NCBI GenBank assembly: GCA_002345215.1
Contig: DDVH01000046.1
Coordinates: 1 to 14,945, forward strand
Length of the DNA stretch: 14,945 nt
Direction: 5' to 3'
Source of the DNA: Anaerolineales bacterium UBA2317
GTDB lineage: Bacteria > Chloroflexota > Anaerolineae > Anaerolineales > Villigracilaceae
The position numbers and the translations under genes are program-made. The notes beneath the pieces are model-generated. The model was not told the origin of the DNA. It saw nothing but the letters and a program-made list of their open reading frames with translations, and searched no databases. Shown piece after piece: positions 1-5,796 of the stretch. Within the stretch, counting starts at the first letter, position 1. Every line of letters starts with the position of its first letter.

Positions 1-1
1 T

Positions 2-61
2 ATTGAAACATCCAATGGTGTTATCCACGTCATTGATGCAGTTCTTCTCCCGCCTCAATAA
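2..61 (+). CDS. C-terminal end of a fasciclin (FAS1) domain protein, truncated by window edge
   Basis: Only the last 19 codons and a TAA stop are inside the window, so the start lies to the left. The visible residues include NGVIHVIDAVLLPP, the characteristic final strand of a FAS1 domain (NGvIHvIDaVLlP). Family knowledge: such proteins are usually exported and surface- or matrix-associated, acting in adhesion; this cannot be tested from the fragment. The stop is followed by a 13-bp hairpin at 101-130 and a convergent gene. Confidence rests on one short but distinctive motif. Confidence 0.78.
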   Translation: METSNGVIHVIDAVLLPPQ

Positions 62-100
62 ACGTACCCATATCCTCTCCTCTTTATTGTTAGTGTAAGT

Positions 101-130
101 CAAACAGACGGGCATACGCCCGTCTGTTTG
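101..130. terminator. Hairpin between convergent genes, probable bidirectional terminator
   Basis: The arms CAAACAGACGGGC and GCCCGTCTGTTTG pair perfectly over 13 bp around the loop ATAC. The hairpin lies between the stop of the fasciclin gene (61) and the stop of the minus-strand membrane protein (155), where a terminator serving both directions is expected. The T-tract is weak (ATTCTTT on the plus side), so efficiency is uncertain. Confidence 0.65.
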
Positions 131-154
131 ATTCTTTACATGCACAGATATTTT

Positions 155-916
155 TTACTTTTTCATTTGCCGACGTTGCACAATCGAATAGATTGCCAAA
201 CCTAGCATAATGACTGCCACAACCCAAGCAGTATTTGCTACAAGAGACTCATTGGCTTGTTTAACTGCGATTCCTGCGAATGACCATGCCAACACAAAAA
301 CGTAGCCGCTGTCCCGACGAGTGAACGTCATCACAAATCCAAGCGCAGAGGCGATGATGAGCATAATCACAGCCCAAACTTGCGGAGCGAGTCCAAATCC
401 ATTCCAATTAAGTAGATATAAATAATCGGTGACGTTGGCAACTGTGGCGACGGTTATCCAGCCGAGATAAATACTGAAAGGAATATCTACGCTCCATTTT
501 TCAATATTGCTGACAGAAGTTTTCCCAACATTTAATTTGAGATAACTTGCAATAAGCAGACTCAATAATGTGAGCATGACCAAAACGCTCAAGCCGAATA
601 AGTTGTAATGCCAACAGAATAACCAGGCGGCATTGAAGAGGCAACTTAATGCAAATAGATATCCGAGATTTCGTAAACGCGGATTTTCTTTTTGAGCAGG
701 TTGGGCTTGATAAATGGCGAAGGCAATCCAGCCGAGATAGATGATGCCCCAAATCGAAAAGACATAACCTGCAGGGACGAAGTAGACCAGAAAGCGGTCT
801 GAAATTTCAGCAGTGCTTTGATTGTTGAGAGGCAATGTTGTGGCAAGGATATTGACCGCAAGAGCCAGTACGATGGCGAGGATGTTAGTAATTTGACGTG
901 TTGTATCTTTATTCAT
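155..916 (-). CDS. TspO/MBR-family tryptophan-rich integral membrane protein, long form
   Basis: A 253-residue, strongly hydrophobic protein with about seven predicted membrane spans and many tryptophans. Landmarks are FVPAGYVFSIWGIIYLGW (about residues 46-63), NAAWLFCWHYNLFG in the middle, and WSVDIPFSIYLGWITVATVANVT in the second half. These match the TspO/MBR pattern of Trp-rich helices, but classical TspO has about 160 residues and five helices, so this is the longer 'tryptophan-rich sensory protein' variant. TspO proteins bind tetrapyrroles or act in stress responses; the role of the long form is not established. I chose ATG at 916 over the upstream ATG at 976 because GGAG sits five bases before it and the 20 extra residues are polar and atypical. 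It is divergent from the P450 gene. The hairpin at 101-130 probably ends its transcript. Confidence 0.85.
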   Translation of the reverse strand: MNKDTTRQITNILAIVLALAVNILATTLPLNNQSTAEISDRFLVYFVPAGYVFSIWGIIYLGWIAFAIYQAQPAQKENPRLRNLGYLFALSCLFNAAWLFCWHYNLFGLSVLVMLTLLSLLIASYLKLNVGKTSVSNIEKWSVDIPFSIYLGWITVATVANVTDYLYLLNWNGFGLAPQVWAVIMLIIASALGFVMTFTRRDSGYVFVLAWSFAGIAVKQANESLVANTAWVVAVIMLGLAIYSIVQRRQMKK

Positions 917-1099
917 GTTTTCTCCAAGTTTTTTTATACTTCTTAGATGGAGTTTTGTAGATTTTATTACTGTCAAATGCTATCATATTTTTGCACAGGT
1001 TTGTTAATTTTATTCACATCGTACTGTAAATCACTTGTAAGTCAATTTAATATTTTTCACATCTATCCAATGATAAAATAGCGCGTTTTTGGTAATCAA

Positions 1100-1131
1100 G
1101 AACGACTAGAAGCACGTGCTTCGAGTCGTTC
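1100..1131. promoter_or_regulatory. 32-bp near-perfect palindrome in the 5' region of the P450 gene
   Basis: The left half GAACGACTAGAAGCAC and right half GTGCTTCGAGTCGTTC pair at 15 of 16 positions, with no spacer, centred at 1115/1116. It ends 28 bp before the P450 start and lies downstream of a possible -10 hexamer (TAAAAT, 1074-1079). It could be an operator for a dimeric regulator, a 5'-UTR hairpin, or a copy of a dispersed genomic palindrome. The sequence alone does not decide. Confidence 0.6.
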
Positions 1132-1159
1132 ATTTGTAAAAAGGAAACTATTTCAAACA

Positions 1160-2527
1160 ATGTCTCTCACTGAAACTACTTATGAATTTAACAAACAACT
1201 CCCTGCCCCGCCGCGTGTACCGGGCTTGCCATTGCTTGGCAATGCGCTTGATTTTTTGAATCGCCCAATTGAATTCTTTTTAGAGAGTTATCATAAATTC
1301 GGTCCCATCTTTCGCATTACTGCCGCGAATCAAAAATTTGTGGTGATGGCTGGTTTAGAAGCCAATCGTTTTATGGCGCAAGATAAAGATGAAATTTTCA
1401 CCAGCGAATCATTATTCGGTGAATTTGCCGCACAAATGGGTTCGAGAAATTTCTTGGTCGCACAAGATGGCGCACCACATCGTCACATGCGCAAGGTGAT
1501 GCAACGTGGATATTCAAAAAGCGGAATCGCCCCCAAACTAGATGACTTCGTGCGCCTCACCACTGACTTTACACATGCGTGGCAACCCGGGACATTAATC
1601 TACGCCCGAGACCAATTTCAAAGACTCGTTACTGAACAATTAGGCACAGGTCTTACCAATCATTCATCCAAAGAACATTTTGAAGCGATACGAATTTATT
1701 TGGGAACTTTGTTAAATGTCTTGGTGATTAAACGTCAACCTCGTTTGATGCTTTCTTTGCCCAAATATAAAAACGCGAAGAAAAAAGTAATGGAATTTGC
1801 AAAATTGGTTTTAGAAGAACATCGTCACAATGTCATTGAGCATGAACCAGATTTAGTGGATGACTTACTTGCCGCTAAAGATTGGAATGGAGACTCTCTG
1901 ACAGAAGATGATTTATTAGCCGCCACGATTGGTCCATTTTTTGCGGGCATGGACACAGTCGCTAACACGATGGGATTCATGGTCTATGCAATACTCAAGC
2001 ATCCCGAAGTATATGAAGCGATTCAAAAAGAAGTAGATGAGGGTTTTGCGGACGGAGTCCCACCGTATCAAGACCTTCCGAAAATGCAAAATCTATATGC
2101 AGCAACCATTGAAACGTTGAGAAGATATCCTGTTGCGCCGTTTACTCCGCGTGGCGTGGCGAAAGATTTTGATTTTGCTGGGCATCATGTGAAAGCAGGT
2201 GAGGAAGTGATTTTTGCAAATGGATTGACTCATTTCTTGCCGGAATTTTTCCCAGACCCGTGGAAGTTTGATGTAAACCGTTACATTGCGCCACGAAAAG
2301 AACATAAACAAGGGCAGGGAATTTTTGCGCCGTATACATTGGGTCCACATACTTGTTTGGGTGCAGGTGTTGCCGAAGTGCAATTGATGGTGACTGTGGG
2401 TGCGATGTTACGCGCTGTGCGTTTAGAATTAACTCATCCAAATTATGAAATCAAAACGAAGTTGATGCCGATTCCTGGTCCTGACCCGAAGTTTAAGATC
2501 CGCGTTGTGGAGCATAGGAAGATATAA
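1160..2527 (+). CDS. Cytochrome P450 monooxygenase
   Basis: A full-length 455-residue class P450 with all diagnostic elements: a proline-rich N-terminal hinge (PAPPRVPGLPLLG, residues 15-27), the I-helix oxygen-activation motif AGMDT (262-266), the K-helix ExxR motif ETLR (318-321), and the heme-ligand loop around Cys399 (YTLGPHTCLG). There is no N-terminal membrane anchor, so it should be soluble. It needs an electron donor (ferredoxin or flavodoxin with a reductase), and none is encoded nearby. The heme loop has Tyr for the usual Phe and His for the usual Arg, a minor variation. The substrate cannot be inferred: there are no biosynthetic neighbours, though the CYP51-like length and spacing suggest a lipid-like or hydrophobic substrate at best. 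A purine-rich AAGGAAA lies 12 bases before the ATG, a loose Shine-Dalgarno spacing. Confidence 0.95.
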   Translation: MSLTETTYEFNKQLPAPPRVPGLPLLGNALDFLNRPIEFFLESYHKFGPIFRITAANQKFVVMAGLEANRFMAQDKDEIFTSESLFGEFAAQMGSRNFLVAQDGAPHRHMRKVMQRGYSKSGIAPKLDDFVRLTTDFTHAWQPGTLIYARDQFQRLVTEQLGTGLTNHSSKEHFEAIRIYLGTLLNVLVIKRQPRLMLSLPKYKNAKKKVMEFAKLVLEEHRHNVIEHEPDLVDDLLAAKDWNGDSLTEDDLLAATIGPFFAGMDTVANTMGFMVYAILKHPEVYEAIQKEVDEGFADGVPPYQDLPKMQNLYAATIETLRRYPVAPFTPRGVAKDFDFAGHHVKAGEEVIFANGLTHFLPEFFPDPWKFDVNRYIAPRKEHKQGQGIFAPYTLGPHTCLGAGVAEVQLMVTVGAMLRAVRLELTHPNYEIKTKLMPIPGPDPKFKIRVVEHRKI

Positions 2528-2531
2528 ACAT

Positions 2532-2578
2532 GTAGAGGCGAGGCATACCACTTTGTGGCACGCGTGCCTCTCCCCTAC
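2532..2578. repeat. GTAG-ended palindromic repeat, copy 1
   Basis: It runs from GTAGAGGC to CCCCTAC with a central hairpin ACCAC-TTT-GTGG. The outer ends GTAGAGGCGAGGCA and TGCCTCTCCCCTAC are imperfectly complementary. The core ATACCACTttGTGGCAC recurs at 2720-2785, so both are members of one dispersed family. It starts four bases after the P450 stop and could act as that gene's 3'-end structure. Confidence 0.8.
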
Positions 2579-2591
2579 TGGCAGAGAAAAT

Positions 2592-2716
2592 GTTCAAATT
2601 TCTTTACTAGAATTTATCGAATTCTAGTAAAGAAATACTTCATTTCTAGTAAAGAAACGGGTAATTTCCTTACTAGAATCTAGGATTTTATAGGCTAGAA
2701 ATTACATCATTTGAAC
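2592..2716. repeat. 125-bp nested inverted-repeat module with four copies of a 14-bp unit
   Basis: Outer ends GTTCAAAT (2592-2599) and ATTTGAAC (2709-2716) are perfect inverted repeats. Inside are two strong hairpins built from the same unit, TTTCTTTACTAGAA. Hairpin 1 has 17-bp perfect arms (2598-2614 and 2620-2636) around TATCG. Hairpin 2 has 14-bp arms with one mismatch (2644-2657 and 2665-2678) around CGGGTAA. A third inverted pair GTAATTTC/GAAATTAC (2661-2668, 2698-2705) overlaps hairpin 2. No open reading frame is evident. It may be a miniature non-coding element or a structured RNA; function unknown. Confidence 0.8.
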
Positions 2717-2719
2717 GAT

Positions 2720-2785
2720 GTAGCCTCGCCCAATCTTTTCATTGGACGCGGAAATACCACTGCGTGGCACAAGCCGCGTCCCTAC
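2720..2785. repeat. GTAG-ended palindromic repeat, copy 2
   Basis: It begins GTAGCCTCG and ends CCCTAC. It contains a perfect 8-bp stem GGACGCGG (2744-2751) / CCGCGTCC (2774-2781) enclosing the core ATACCACTgcGTGGCAC, which matches copy 1 at 2532-2578. A smaller stem CCAAT/ATTGG (2730-2734, 2741-2745) sits in its left part. Together with copy 1 it brackets the nested module at 2592-2716. Confidence 0.8.
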
Positions 2786-2800
2786 AATTCACAAAACAAA

Positions 2801-2837
2801 CTCCCCTTCCTTTTAGGGAAAGGGCTGGGGGATGGGT
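2801..2837. repeat. CTCCCCTTCC...GGGAAAGGG palindromic repeat
   Basis: A pyrimidine-rich left part (CTCCCCTTCCTTTT) faces a purine-rich right part (AGGGAAAGGGCTGGGGGATGGGT), forming an imperfect hairpin. It resembles dispersed short palindromes common in bacterial intergenic DNA. It lies just beyond the 3' end of the methyltransferase gene. Bases 2838-2917 beyond it are AT-rich and I see nothing in them. Confidence 0.55.
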
Positions 2838-2917
2838 CATTTTGCAAATTTATGTTTGGGGATTTATGATTTTTTCTTATTTATCTTTAATTTCTTGGCT
2901 TTTTCTAATAAACGTAA

Positions 2918-4645
2918 TTACTGTGGTTTAGATTGTTCATATATACTTTTCGCTTGTTTTTGTTCTTTTACAAAACGGCGACTTGTCCTCCTATTACGTA
3001 ACTCTACCCAAGCACTCCGAATATGTTTGATTGTTGAATTGCTAATACCCATGTAGTTACTAAGAACCACATTATCCACATATTCTAAAGCTTCCAAATC
3101 CTTTCCATTTCTAAGCAAGAAATCAACCTTTCGTGAATCAATTTCAATTTTTGAACTGTAAGGTATAGGTAGATGCTCGGCTTCGCTTGTTTCAAGTTCT
3201 AATACACCACCACCATAACTACGACCACTAACTTCTGCCCAAGCGAGTGTCAAAGAATTAAAGCATATTGCTGCTAGTTTTTCTGGTTTTGTACCGTTAA
3301 TAAATCTAACTCGGTGTATGGTATCAGTCGATGTTGCGCCAGCACGATTTACTACAAACAATGGATATTTGTGTATCTGGCGAAACATAAAAGCATCAGG
3401 TACATATATTGAAGGAACATCAAACCAACGTTTTCTCACTCTACATTTGTAGCCTTTATGAACATCCTCAGATTCCCCATAAGCAATGTATTCTTTGATT
3501 TTGTTAGGAATTTCTCTTTCAGGGATACCGCTTAAATTCAATAAATAACCAGGCTCTGTAAGTTGATATTTGTCAAAATCTTCTTCATCAAACACGATAG
3601 ATTTTAAAGTTGATGTCTTACCTATAATTGGTAAAGTAAATTTATTTGCAAGCAATTCCTTTCTTGTCTTCTCATTAAAAACAAAAAAGCTATTTCTACC
3701 TGTTACTACACCAACATCAATATTAACCAAGTGTCCTAACGGAATAACTAACTTGGATTTTTGAACATCATCTATTGCATAAAAGGACTTTTCGTTGAGA
3801 AATAACCCTGTCCATTTCATCAAAGGTCTAGAATGTTTAATTGGAATATGCTTTACTACATCCTCCAAATTCTCGGACTTTAATAAGGCATCCTTATCTT
3901 CAAATTCAATTGTATGGATATCTGATTCGAGAATTGATATTTCTCTCTTACCTTCTGCTAGTAGCAAAACCACCTCTTGTTGAATTTCAGGGAAAACCAA
4001 TTTTTTAAATCCGACAATAACTATATGGGAAAATTGTGCTGATAAACGTTTGCGAAGTTCACTAGCATAGCCAACTTGCAAAAGTTCTGCTGGCAAAACC
4101 ATGGCGAGACGCCCACCCTCGTTTAATAACGCAATACTTAATTGAACAAAAGCAGACCAAACATTTGCAAGTTTAGTTGGTCTATACCCAATATTGCGCA
4201 GATGCCAAAAAGCTTTTTCTCTACTCTCGTTATCAAAATATTGAAAACGAATATAAGGTGGGTTTCCAAGAATCACGTCATACTTACCCTTATTTTGAAT
4301 CTTTTCAAAGATATAAAAAAAATCTCCACAAATAAATTCGGTCTCTATATTGGGTAAATCATAATTACCAAAACGAGATTTAGTTTTCTTTAACTCATCT
4401 GCTTCAATTTCGATAGCAGTAATTTTCGAGGAAATTTTTTTCTTACTTTTTTTAAGAGTAGTAAATCTACGTAATATCGAATCAATAAAATTCCCATCTC
4501 CACAGCTTGGCTCGAGTATTTTTTCATTTCCGACACGAATTGCCCATTTAGTTAAATAATCAGATAACTCAATTGGTGTATAGTAACCACCTCGAAGTTT
4601 CTGATTATTTGGTAGGCGTTTATTTGAGTGAAATCGTGTTTCCAT
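2918..4645 (-). CDS. Type II N6-adenine DNA methyltransferase (TaqI/Eco57I-like, NPPY class)
   Basis: A 575-residue modification enzyme with the ordered gamma-class motifs: motif X YYTP (21-24), SAM-binding motif I EPSCGDGNF (45-53), motif II acidic IEIEADEL (78-85), motif III GDFF (107-110), and catalytic motif IV NPPY (128-131). Motif VI-like LPAELL follows. The C-terminal half, ending in YGGGVLELETSEAEHLPIP, resembles the target-recognition region of TaqI/Eco57I-like enzymes. It transfers a methyl group from S-adenosylmethionine to adenine N6, protecting host DNA from the neighbouring nuclease. The recognition sequence cannot be read from the protein. The gene follows the endonuclease by 47 bp and has its own -10-like TATAAT centred in an inverted repeat just before the ATG. 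No Shine-Dalgarno is visible. Its base composition is visibly more AT-rich than the flanking genes, consistent with transfer. Confidence 0.93.
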   Translation of the reverse strand: METRFHSNKRLPNNQKLRGGYYTPIELSDYLTKWAIRVGNEKILEPSCGDGNFIDSILRRFTTLKKSKKKISSKITAIEIEADELKKTKSRFGNYDLPNIETEFICGDFFYIFEKIQNKGKYDVILGNPPYIRFQYFDNESREKAFWHLRNIGYRPTKLANVWSAFVQLSIALLNEGGRLAMVLPAELLQVGYASELRKRLSAQFSHIVIVGFKKLVFPEIQQEVVLLLAEGKREISILESDIHTIEFEDKDALLKSENLEDVVKHIPIKHSRPLMKWTGLFLNEKSFYAIDDVQKSKLVIPLGHLVNIDVGVVTGRNSFFVFNEKTRKELLANKFTLPIIGKTSTLKSIVFDEEDFDKYQLTEPGYLLNLSGIPEREIPNKIKEYIAYGESEDVHKGYKCRVRKRWFDVPSIYVPDAFMFRQIHKYPLFVVNRAGATSTDTIHRVRFINGTKPEKLAAICFNSLTLAWAEVSGRSYGGGVLELETSEAEHLPIPYSSKIEIDSRKVDFLLRNGKDLEALEYVDNVVLSNYMGISNSTIKHIRSAWVELRNRRTSRRFVKEQKQAKSIYEQSKPQ

Positions 4646-4646
4646 A

Positions 4647-4666
4647 ATTAGAAATTATATTCTAAT
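4647..4666 (-). promoter_or_regulatory. Methyltransferase promoter -10 inside an inverted repeat
   Basis: On the minus strand the sequence reads ATTAGAA-TATAAT-TTCTAAT: perfect 7-bp arms enclosing a consensus -10 hexamer. The last arm ends one base before the methyltransferase ATG at 4645. A start site about seven bases after the hexamer would make the mRNA nearly leaderless. The symmetric arms suggest an operator for the controller protein or for the methyltransferase itself. No convincing -35 was found. Confidence 0.55.
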
Positions 4667-4692
4667 CTATTTTATTTGGTTATGACAGGATA

Positions 4693-5457
4693 TTATTCTT
4701 CTTCCTCGTCGCTATCTTCCTCGCTATGAGGCGGTAATCCTTTATAGCGATCTAAATAATGTGGAAATAATGTATCTGAAAAAGTTTCAATGCGAAGAGG
4801 GGAATTTAAATTAGGAATGTTTTTATCTATTTCTCCTGTCTCTGGGTTCCAAATAATAAGTGAAATTGCTTCAGCTAAATGTGCTTGATCTAAAACGTCT
4901 TTTCTACTTCCTAAACGTTCCAGAGTTCTAATTATGTCAAACTCTTGTTTTGCACCTAAGGCAGGTTTAGGTACAACCACAATAAATGCGACAATAGCAT
5001 ATGGAAATCTAGTATGAATTGTAGTTGCTTCTGTTGCCAAATCATTAATCATATTTTGCCAATTCTTACCTACACTTTTTTCTTCATTTAATGTTTTACT
5101 ATCAAAAACTATACGTGGTCCATCAGGGCGGTATGCTACATCATAGTTTTGTGGTCTAACTCCACCAATAACGCGCACAGCACCAACTTCTATACAATCA
5201 ATTTTTTCTGGGAGTAATGATTTTGAATTTGGTTTTACAACAGGGATTCCACCTAAAGCAGTTGCTAGTGCTTGTCCAACTGCTAAGTCAATAAATGAAG
5301 CAAAACGAACACTCTGCTGTCTGTCAAATGAAAAAGGTGCCTTATCCTTCTTTTTTTCATTTTCAGGGTTCTCATCACTTAACCATAGTTTTCCCCATCT
5401 TTTTAATTCTTCTTCAGAAATATTAATTGCTGGCATTTTGTCTGCAAGTGCGGGCAT
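4693..5457 (-). CDS. Putative type II restriction endonuclease, PD-(D/E)XK-like
   Basis: A 254-residue protein lying between a controller gene and a DNA methyltransferase, the standard place and size for a type II endonuclease. A plausible PD-(D/E)XK active site is D106-VAYRPDGPRIVF-D119-S-K121, with hydrophobic strand residues before the D-x-K; Asp in place of Glu in the last acidic position is tolerated in the superfamily. I do not recognise a named family, as expected for these fast-diverging enzymes, so the function rests largely on context. The N terminus has a charged stretch (NEKKKDK, about 33-39) and the C terminus is acidic (EEDSDEEEE). The ATG at 5457 is supported by AAGGAA about eight bases upstream, which overlaps the stop region of the controller gene and suggests translational coupling. 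It is AT-rich like its partners. Confidence 0.75.
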   Translation of the reverse strand: MPALADKMPAINISEEELKRWGKLWLSDENPENEKKKDKAPFSFDRQQSVRFASFIDLAVGQALATALGGIPVVKPNSKSLLPEKIDCIEVGAVRVIGGVRPQNYDVAYRPDGPRIVFDSKTLNEEKSVGKNWQNMINDLATEATTIHTRFPYAIVAFIVVVPKPALGAKQEFDIIRTLERLGSRKDVLDQAHLAEAISLIIWNPETGEIDKNIPNLNSPLRIETFSDTLFPHYLDRYKGLPPHSEEDSDEEEE

Positions 5458-5467
5458 AATTTTTTCC

Positions 5468-5677
5468 TTATATATTACGAAAAAGCTCTTCGAGGCTAAC
5501 TTTTAATGTTTTAGCAATCTTCTCTATATTCTTGAAACTAACATTTCTTTCCCCTCTTTCTATCGCACCAATATAAGTACGATGTAATCCTGAAAGAAAA
5601 GCCAACTTTTCTTGACTTAATCCTCGTTCAATTCTTAACTTACGAATCTTTTCCCCAAAAAGCTTTAATCTATTCAT
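5468..5677 (-). CDS. Restriction-modification controller (C) protein, XRE-type helix-turn-helix
   Basis: A 69-residue protein that is one XRE/Cro-type DNA-binding domain, with the helix-turn-helix at about residues 20-41 (LSQEKLAFLSGLHRTYIGAI) followed by ERGERNVSFKNIEKIAKTL, closely matching C proteins of type II restriction systems. Such proteins bind as dimers to an upstream operator and activate their own and the endonuclease gene, delaying cutting until methylation is complete. It lies ten bases upstream of the endonuclease gene on the same strand. No Shine-Dalgarno precedes the ATG; a -10-like TAAACT ends six bases before it, so the transcript may be leaderless, as is reported for many C genes. 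Inverted repeats lie just upstream at 5688-5729. Confidence 0.92.
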   Translation of the reverse strand: MNRLKLFGEKIRKLRIERGLSQEKLAFLSGLHRTYIGAIERGERNVSFKNIEKIAKTLKVSLEELFRNI

Positions 5678-5687
5678 ATTTTAAGTT

Positions 5688-5729
5688 TAGCAAAATGCTA
5701 CTAATAAGGCGACAGAATATAAGTAGCAT
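5688..5729 (-). promoter_or_regulatory. Candidate C-protein operator (C-box) with paired TAGCA half-sites
   Basis: TAGCA (5688-5692) and TGCTA (5696-5700) form a 13-bp dyad next to the controller start. The word ATGCTACT (5695-5702) is perfectly inverted as AGTAGCAT (5722-5729), 19 bp away. Three related half-sites upstream of a C gene fit the usual C-box layout of dimer sites flanking the promoter. The classical GACT/AGTC words are not present, so assignment is inferred from position and symmetry. Confidence 0.5.
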
Positions 5730-5739
5730 AAACATTAAC

Positions 5740-5770
5740 AAAAAGAGACGGCATCCCTCGCTGCCGTCCC
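5740..5770 (-). terminator. Rho-independent terminator of the GlyA-GcvT gene
   Basis: On the minus strand GGGACGGCA and TGCCGTCTC form a 9-bp stem with one G-T pair around GCGAGGGA, followed by TTTTTG. It lies 26 bases past the fusion gene's stop and separates it from the restriction cassette, so the cassette is an independent transcription unit. Confidence 0.85.
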
Positions 5771-5796
5771 ATTCCCAATTCCCTATTCACTTACTC

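Noticed and set aside
970..975. TTGACA on the minus strand as the TspO-like gene's -35 box
   Set aside because: No acceptable -10 lies 16-18 bases downstream on that strand. The nearby TATAAA is about 32 bases away.
917..976. N-terminal extension of the TspO-like protein from an ATG at 976
   Set aside because: The extra 20 residues are polar and atypical, and the ATG at 916 has GGAG at a proper distance.
2592..2716. CRISPR array
   Set aside because: The repeat units alternate in orientation and spacers are short and uneven. The structure is two hairpins rather than regularly spaced direct repeats, and no cas genes are present.
2832..3056. Plus-strand open frame of 74 codons at the 3' end of the methyltransferase
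   Set aside because: It is mostly antisense to the methyltransferase, and its hydrophobic look comes from AT-rich sequence. No ribosome site.
4693..5457. Assignment of the endonuclease to XhoI, TaqI, PstI or BamHI-type families
   Set aside because: From memory of those families I see no convincing sequence match. Only the generic D...DxK pattern and gene context are supported.
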